This document shows, one piece after another, positions 6,004 to 10,653 of a stretch of 10,653 bases of DNA. Origin of the DNA: Bacteroidales bacterium. GTDB taxonomy: Bacteria; Bacteroidota; Bacteroidia; Bacteroidales; Paludibacteraceae. The stretch is taken from contig CAAFXN010000256.1 of NCBI GenBank assembly GCA_900766775.1, positions 1 to 10,653 on the forward strand. The letters are read 5' to 3'. The notes beneath the pieces are model-generated. The model was not told the DNA's origin, made no database searches, and saw only the letters and a program-made list of their open reading frames with translations. Numbering within the stretch: the stretch's first letter is position 1; each line of letters begins with the position of its first letter. Both the position numbers and the translations under genes were made by a program.

Positions 6004-6035
6004 TTTGCGTAATTCGCTGTAAAACTATATCTTTG
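6004..6035 (+). promoter_or_regulatory. Bacteroidetes-type promoter for the susC/susD unit
   Basis: TTTG (6004-6007), a 20-bp spacer and TATCTTTG (6028-6035) match the -33/-7 consensus. Predicted start is near 6042, so the leader is about 140 nt. No other match of this quality is seen before the susC start codon. Confidence 0.8.
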
Positions 6036-6041
6036 CAACGG

Positions 6042-6182
6042 TTTTCGGGGAGATTGTGTGCATAGACACTTGAAAAACACAGCCTTTCGCCGAGAAATCT
6101 GTTTTCCTTCTGCGCAAAGGTTCGGATATCGTTCGCGAACGACTCCTCTATAGAATACAGTTAATCTAATCAGCGAAGAGCA
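6042..6182 (+). promoter_or_regulatory. Long 5' leader of susC with a perfect palindrome
   Basis: The predicted untranslated leader is about 140 nt and contains the perfect 14-bp palindrome TCGTTCGCGAACGA (6129-6142), about 40 nt before the start codon. It could be a short RNA hairpin or a dimeric regulator's operator. Leaders of some Bacteroides PUL transporter genes are targets of antisense RNAs, but I see no such RNA gene here. No riboswitch class is recognised. Confidence 0.4.
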
Positions 6183-9100
6183 ATGAATACGAAGATGAAA
6201 CATTTGACCCCCCCGCGTCTATTCGCATTGTTTTGCGCGGCGGCACTATGTATTAGTGCGCACGCGCAGACACTGACGGTAACGGGTGTGGTGATGGCGG
6301 AAGGCGAGCCCGACCCCGTTATTGGTGCAAACGTCATGGTGAAAGGTACGAGCAACGGTACTATCACCGATTTTGACGGAAACTTCTCTTTGGAAGCCAA
6401 ATCCGGCGACATTCTCCTTATTTCTTACATGGGATACAAGTCCCAAGAGGTGAAGGCAAGCGCCTCTCCTATGCGTATCACTTTGAAAGCAGACAACGTG
6501 CTGCTGGACGAAGTGGTAGCGATTGGTTATGGTACGATGAAGAAGTCGGACCTGACTGCTGCCGTAACGTCGGTGTCGGCGGAGGACCTGTTGCGGGCTC
6601 CCGTGTCGGGACTGGACCAAGCCTTGCAGGGACGTGCAGCGGGCGTAACGGTAACGACCAACTCGGGTCAGCCGGGCGAGGCGGCGACGATTCGTATCCG
6701 CGGTATCGGTTCGGCGATGGGCGGCAACGAACCGTTGTACGTAGTGGACGGTGTGATAACGGGCGATATCTCCTTCGTGGCTCCGAGCGATATAGCGAGC
6801 ATGGAGATTCTGAAAGACGCTTCGGCGGCGGCTATCTACGGTAGCCGTGGCGCTAACGGCGTGATTCTCATCACGACCAAAGGCGGCGGACAAGGCAAGG
6901 TGAACGTCAGTTTCGATGCGTACTGGGGTTTCCAGAACCGCTGGAAGAAACTGGACGTGATGGACGCGAAGAACCAAGTGGAGACCGAACTGCGCATAGG
7001 CGCTATGCGTAACGGTGCGGAAGAGATTAGTTACTATCAGAACAATGGTTTTGCAGAGTGGCTGAAGATGTATAAGTTGGGCAAGTCGGAGTTCTATCCC
7101 ACCAACTTTGACTATGCTTCGCAGGAGACCGACTGGCAGGACGAGGTGTTTGTTCCTAATGCGTTCATGCACAACTACAACCTGAGTGTGGACGGTGGCA
7201 CGGAGAAGATACACTACGCGCTGTCCACCAGTTATTTCGGTCAAGAAGGTACGATTATCGGCTCTAACTACGACCGCTTCACGCTGCGTCTGAACACCGA
7301 TTTCGAGATAGCAAAATGGCTGAAAGTGGGCGAGCACATGAGCCTGATGGTCAGCGGCGGACGCAATGCGATGAACAACAGTTCGTCGGCAGGTGCGAGC
7401 ATTATCTCTGCGGCGCTCTCCATGTCGCAGTGGGACCCCGTGTATTACCCCGAGGGAAGCGAGAATAAATATACCGGCAAGGACCTGAGCGGTCGCTACT
7501 CGGCAGGCTCGAACTTCAAGAACGTGACCAACCCGTATCAGATGGCGTTCAACTCGGAGCCGAAGAACCAAAACCAACGCTTGGTAGGCGATGTATATCT
7601 GGAGATTACGCCTGTGAAGGGGCTGACCATCCGTCCGAGTATCTCGGTGGACTATGCGCTCAACAGCAACCGTTCGTTCATGGGTCCGAACACCTACACC
7701 AGTTACAACTACTCGGAGAAGAACTTCCTCTCCAGCAGCATGGAGAAGTATCAGACCCTGCTGGAGGAGTTGACCATCACCTACGCCCGCACGATAGAGA
7801 AGCACAACTTCTCCGTGATGGTGGGTCAGACGTGGTCGGAATACAACTACTACTCGCTGGGCGGCTCGGGTGCGAACATCCTGAACCCCGCGGAGAACAA
7901 CTGGTACCTGAACAGTACGACGGAGGATAAGAACTTCTCCGACGGCGTAGGTCGCGAGCGCCGCTTGTCGTTCCTCGCGCGTGCGTATTATGGTTATGAC
8001 AACCGCTATATGGCAACCGTGAACTTCCGCGCGGACGCGTCGAGCAAGTTCACCAAGCAGCCGTGGGGTTTCTTCCCGTCCTTGTCGCTGGCATGGCGCC
8101 TGAGCGAGGAGCCTTTCCTGCGCGATAGGGAACTCGACTGGTTGGACAACATCAAGATACGTGCGGGCTACGGTCAGGTGGGCAACGACGGTGTGCCTTC
8201 GAGCGTGTTCGTACAGGTGATGGAGAGCGGCAACAAGGTGTTCTACGGCTATCCGTTGGGCGTAACCAACTCGGATGATAACATCGCCTACGGCTCTGCG
8301 CTGCTGACGCTGGCGAACCAAGACGGCAAGTGGGAGACCAACGAGCAGTGGGACGCAGGTATCGACTTCGGCTTCTGGAACGGACGCCTGAGCGGTAGCA
8401 TCGACTATTTCCGCCGCAACACGCTGGACGCGCTGCTGTATGTGAACACGCCGGCGCACGTGGGCAACTGGGGCAGCCCCGTGAAGAACGTGGGCAACAT
8501 CCGCAACGAGGGTGTGGAGATAACGCTGAACCACGATAACACGGTGGGCAAGGTGCACTATAACATCGGCGGTAACATCAGTTACCTGCAAAACACGCTC
8601 ACCAAACTGAACGGCGGTTCTCCGCTGTGGGGCGACCGCACGAAGACCGACGAGGGCATGGCGCTGAACAGTTTCTGGGGATACCAGTATGAAGGGGTCT
8701 ATGCGTCCGACGAGGAGGTGCTGGAACACTTGTTCTACTACAAGGACACCCCCGAGGAGTGCGGTGTCCACGCGGGCGACGCGAAGTACCGCGACCTGAA
8801 CAACGACGGCAAGATTGACGAGGACGACAAGATGAACCTCGGCAATGCGTTCCCGAAGGTAACCTACGGTATCAACCTCGGTGCGGACTTCTACGGTGTG
8901 GATATCCAACTGTTCTTCCAAGGCGTAGCGGGCAACAAGATTTACAATGCGCAGCGCCAGTCGCTGGAGGGCGACGGCACGAGCCACGCACTGGCTTCGT
9001 ACATGACGAAAAATGTGTGGGTAGGCTATACGGACGTGGTGCGTGACGCACTGCTCGATGCGGGCGTCAACTGGATGGAGTTGGAGAACCGTCAGGGCAC

Positions 9101-9383
9101 TATCCCCAACCCGCTGGGCAGCCCGACCAACACGGAGAACTCTACGCGCTTCCTCGAGAGCGGGGCTTACTTCCGCCTGAAGAACGCGCAGATAGGCTAC
9201 ACGCTGCCGAAGCACATCACGCAGAAGTTCCACTGCAGCCGCCTGCGCTTCTACGTAACGGCAAGCAACCTCTTTACCATCACCAACTACTCGGGCTACG
9301 ACCCCGAAGTGGGCGGCGGCGTGGACTACGGAAACTACCCGCAGAGCCGCACCTTCACCTTCGGACTCAATGCGAATTTCTAA
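6183..9383 (+). CDS. SusC/RagA family TonB-dependent outer-membrane transporter
   Basis: 1066 residues, normal for SusC. A signal peptide (1-28, ending AHA before Gln29) leads to a carboxypeptidase-regulatory-like beta-sandwich (about 30-105, with VIGANVMVKGT, TDFDGNFSL and ISYMGYKSQEV). The TonB-contact segment LDEVVAIGYGTMKK begins at 108. The plug follows to about 235, with LQGRAAGV, IRIRG, PLYVVDG, SIYGSRGANG-type sequence (here AAIYGSRGANG) and VILITTKGG. The rest is the beta-barrel, closing with ASNLFTITNYSGYDPE and a terminal aromatic strand ending in NANF. A calcium-loop-like DLNNDGKIDEDD (871-882), common in SusC barrels, is present. It should form a complex with the downstream SusD and import a ligand with TonB/ExbBD energy; the ligand is unknown. 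ATG 6183 is used; ATG 6195 (Met5) is an equally possible start. The family is certain; the exact start is less so. Confidence 0.96.
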   Translation: MNTKMKHLTPPRLFALFCAAALCISAHAQTLTVTGVVMAEGEPDPVIGANVMVKGTSNGTITDFDGNFSLEAKSGDILLISYMGYKSQEVKASASPMRITLKADNVLLDEVVAIGYGTMKKSDLTAAVTSVSAEDLLRAPVSGLDQALQGRAAGVTVTTNSGQPGEAATIRIRGIGSAMGGNEPLYVVDGVITGDISFVAPSDIASMEILKDASAAAIYGSRGANGVILITTKGGGQGKVNVSFDAYWGFQNRWKKLDVMDAKNQVETELRIGAMRNGAEEISYYQNNGFAEWLKMYKLGKSEFYPTNFDYASQETDWQDEVFVPNAFMHNYNLSVDGGTEKIHYALSTSYFGQEGTIIGSNYDRFTLRLNTDFEIAKWLKVGEHMSLMVSGGRNAMNNSSSAGASIISAALSMSQWDPVYYPEGSENKYTGKDLSGRYSAGSNFKNVTNPYQMAFNSEPKNQNQRLVGDVYLEITPVKGLTIRPSISVDYALNSNRSFMGPNTYTSYNYSEKNFLSSSMEKYQTLLEELTITYARTIEKHNFSVMVGQTWSEYNYYSLGGSGANILNPAENNWYLNSTTEDKNFSDGVGRERRLSFLARAYYGYDNRYMATVNFRADASSKFTKQPWGFFPSLSLAWRLSEEPFLRDRELDWLDNIKIRAGYGQVGNDGVPSSVFVQVMESGNKVFYGYPLGVTNSDDNIAYGSALLTLANQDGKWETNEQWDAGIDFGFWNGRLSGSIDYFRRNTLDALLYVNTPAHVGNWGSPVKNVGNIRNEGVEITLNHDNTVGKVHYNIGGNISYLQNTLTKLNGGSPLWGDRTKTDEGMALNSFWGYQYEGVYASDEEVLEHLFYYKDTPEECGVHAGDAKYRDLNNDGKIDEDDKMNLGNAFPKVTYGINLGADFYGVDIQLFFQGVAGNKIYNAQRQSLEGDGTSHALASYMTKNVWVGYTDVVRDALLDAGVNWMELENRQGTIPNPLGSPTNTENSTRFLESGAYFRLKNAQIGYTLPKHITQKFHCSRLRFYVTASNLFTITNYSGYDPEVGGGVDYGNYPQSRTFTFGLNANF

Positions 9384-9387
9384 CATC

Positions 9388-9480
9388 ATTTCATGTTGGC
9401 ATTTCATGTTGGCATTTTATGTTGGTCATTTCATGTTGGCATTTCATGTTAAACGCGAAGCGACTAACACGAAGTGATTA
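9388..9480. repeat. Composite repeat element, copy 2 (susC-susD gap)
   Basis: Units of ATTTCATGTTGGC, 13-14 bp, at 9388-9400, 9401-9413, 9414-9427 and 9428-9440, then a terminal unit merging into the conserved tail (9450-9480) with CGCGAAGCG and CACGAAGTG. A 6-bp outer inverted repeat, TGTTAA (9447-9452) with TTAACA (9478-9483), frames the tail. It begins four bases after the susC stop codon and makes up most of the 133-bp gap to susD, where related pairs usually have a short gap. After it, only about 35 bp, including an A8 run at 9507-9514, remain before the susD ATG. Confidence 0.9.
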
Positions 9481-9516
9481 ACAGGAACTGACAACCTACA
9501 CAAAGTAAAAAAAATC

Positions 9517-10653
9517 ATGAAAACGACAAGATATATCGGATTAGTGTTGTCGGCAACGATGTTGCTGATGACGGGGTGCAGAGACTACCTGACGGAGATA
9601 GAGCCGGGCAAGACCATGCTTGACGACTACTATACCTCTCCCGACGCGGCTATCCAGAACGTTACGGGTTGCTATGTGCCGCTGATGTGGGAGTTTGGAA
9701 ACACGTATTTCTCCGAGTGGTTTATCGGGGATGTGGTGTCCGACGACGCGCTGAAGGGCGGCGGCAGCACGTCCGACATGGCGGATGCCTACGACATGGA
9801 GAACTGGCGCACCACCAACCAGAACAACCTGCTGCTGGACTTCTATCGCGCGAACTATCAGGGTATTGGGCGGTGCAACCTCGCGCTGAAGTACATCACC
9901 GACCTCGAGTTTGAGAACAACGACGCGTGGACGCCCGAGTTGAAGAATCGTCTCTTGGGAGAGGTCTATTTCCTGCGTGCGTACTATTATTTCCGCCTTG
10001 TGCGTGTGTTTGCAGGCACGCCGCTGGTAACGAAGGTGCTGGACAACGACTCGGAGTGGGGACAGCCTCGCGCTACGGTGGGGGCGGTGTATGCACAGAT
10101 ACTCGCCGACCTCGAGCAGGCGGAGCAACTACTGCCCGTGAAGAGTTCGTCGCTGTACGCCGAGTCGGACCTCGGTCGCGCCACGAAGGGTGCGGCACAG
10201 GCCATGCTCCTGAAGACCAACCTCTACATGGCTTCCCCTTATTGGCAGAATTACGGCTTGGAGAAGACTGCCGACCAATGCTATGCCGACGCGAAGACAT
10301 GGGGCGAGAAGATTATCGCCTCGCGCGAGTATGACCTGCTGCCGACGTTCGGCGACAACTTCACCATCGCCGGCGAGAACGGCTTGGAGTCGGTGTTTGA
10401 GATACAGTACGCCGCCGTTACGTGGGGCGACTACGGCAACGGCTCGCACCTCGGCTTCACGGCAGGTTCGTACACGCAGATACTGGTGCGCTCGCGCTCC
10501 GGACAGATAGGCGCGGGCTGGGGATTCAACCATCCTACGCAGAACCTCTACGATGAGTTCGAGGCAGGCGACCTCCGCCGCGACGAGGCTATCCTGACAC
10601 CCGACGATGCGAAGATGGAGACGCCCGCAGTGGAGTACTACCTCGGCAACAAA
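9517..10653 (+). CDS. SusD/RagB family outer-membrane lipoprotein (3' truncated by window)
   Basis: The reading frame is open from the ATG at 9517 to the window end, 379 codons with no stop; full-length SusD proteins usually have 500-600 residues, so the C-terminal third is outside. The N-terminus is a lipoprotein signal (MKTTRYIG..., lipobox LMTGC, lipidated Cys21), followed by RDYLTEIEPG, typical of SusD; the acidic residues after the cysteine fit surface export. The classic helical signature LLGEVYFLRAYYYFRLVRVF, then AGTPLV, lies at about 146-171, and the LGRATKGAAQAMLLKTNLYMA helix pair follows the TPR-like pattern of the family. It should cap the SusC barrel on the cell surface and bind the ligand. 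The start is preceded by an A8 tract and no SD sequence. It has no own promoter, so it depends on the susC transcript. Ligand unknown. Confidence 0.95.
   Translation, partial: MKTTRYIGLVLSATMLLMTGCRDYLTEIEPGKTMLDDYYTSPDAAIQNVTGCYVPLMWEFGNTYFSEWFIGDVVSDDALKGGGSTSDMADAYDMENWRTTNQNNLLLDFYRANYQGIGRCNLALKYITDLEFENNDAWTPELKNRLLGEVYFLRAYYYFRLVRVFAGTPLVTKVLDNDSEWGQPRATVGAVYAQILADLEQAEQLLPVKSSSLYAESDLGRATKGAAQAMLLKTNLYMASPYWQNYGLEKTADQCYADAKTWGEKIIASREYDLLPTFGDNFTIAGENGLESVFEIQYAAVTWGDYGNGSHLGFTAGSYTQILVRSRSGQIGAGWGFNHPTQNLYDEFEAGDLRRDEAILTPDDAKMETPAVEYYLGNK

Noticed and set aside
6042..6182. Riboswitch in the susC leader
   Set aside because: Only a short palindrome is visible; no conserved core of a known riboswitch class is recognised.
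6246..9407. Antisense open frame of 1053 codons opposite susC
   Set aside because: It mirrors a GC-rich coding sequence whose codon choice avoids stops in this opposite frame; the translation is arginine/valine/histidine-rich with no domain, and susC itself is unmistakable.

Overview
The window looks like a chromosomal segment of a member of the Bacteroidales, probably an uncultured host-associated or gut-type species. Three things point there: a SusC/SusD outer-membrane pair, three promoters that match the Bacteroidetes pattern (TTTG, 20 bp, TAnnTTTG) instead of sigma70 boxes, and A/T-rich leaders without clear Shine-Dalgarno sites. The genus cannot be read from the sequence.

Layout. (1) 1-1995: a minus-strand two-gene unit, a class I/II PLP aminotransferase (692-1900) followed by a small DUF456 membrane protein (121-594), read from a promoter at about 1964-1995. 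(2) 1901-2394: a divergent intergenic region packed with short repeats: two blocks of AATTAGG/AATTAAG heptads, a GC-rich 11-bp array, a 48-bp imperfect hairpin, a 20-bp tandem duplication on the plus-strand promoter and a 10-bp tandem array in the leader. (3) 2395-5772: a 1125-residue secreted protein with GLUG-type repeats and a C-terminal Ig-like domain, closed by a strong intrinsic terminator. (4) 5843-6182: a promoter and a leader of about 140 nt with a palindrome. (5) 6183-9383 and 9517-window end: a TonB-dependent SusC/RagA transporter and the 5' part of its SusD/RagB lipoprotein, the core of a nutrient (typically glycan or oligosaccharide) uptake locus. The rest of that locus, including any enzymes, lies outside the window, so the substrate is unknown.

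How the genes relate. SusC and SusD should form one outer-membrane uptake complex and be cotranscribed. The GLUG protein is exported and has its own promoter and terminator; a link to the SusCD locus is only positional. The aminotransferase and DUF456 genes look like housekeeping genes and have no evident link to the others.

The protein families are ordinary. The unusual part is the non-coding DNA. Almost every gene boundary carries short tandem repeats, several running to within a few bases of a start or stop codon. One composite element (a TTTCATGTT-type array plus a conserved tail containing GCGAAGC) occurs twice, about 8.8 kb apart, in opposite orientation relative to transcription. I saw no tRNA, rRNA, CRISPR array, transposase or integrase.
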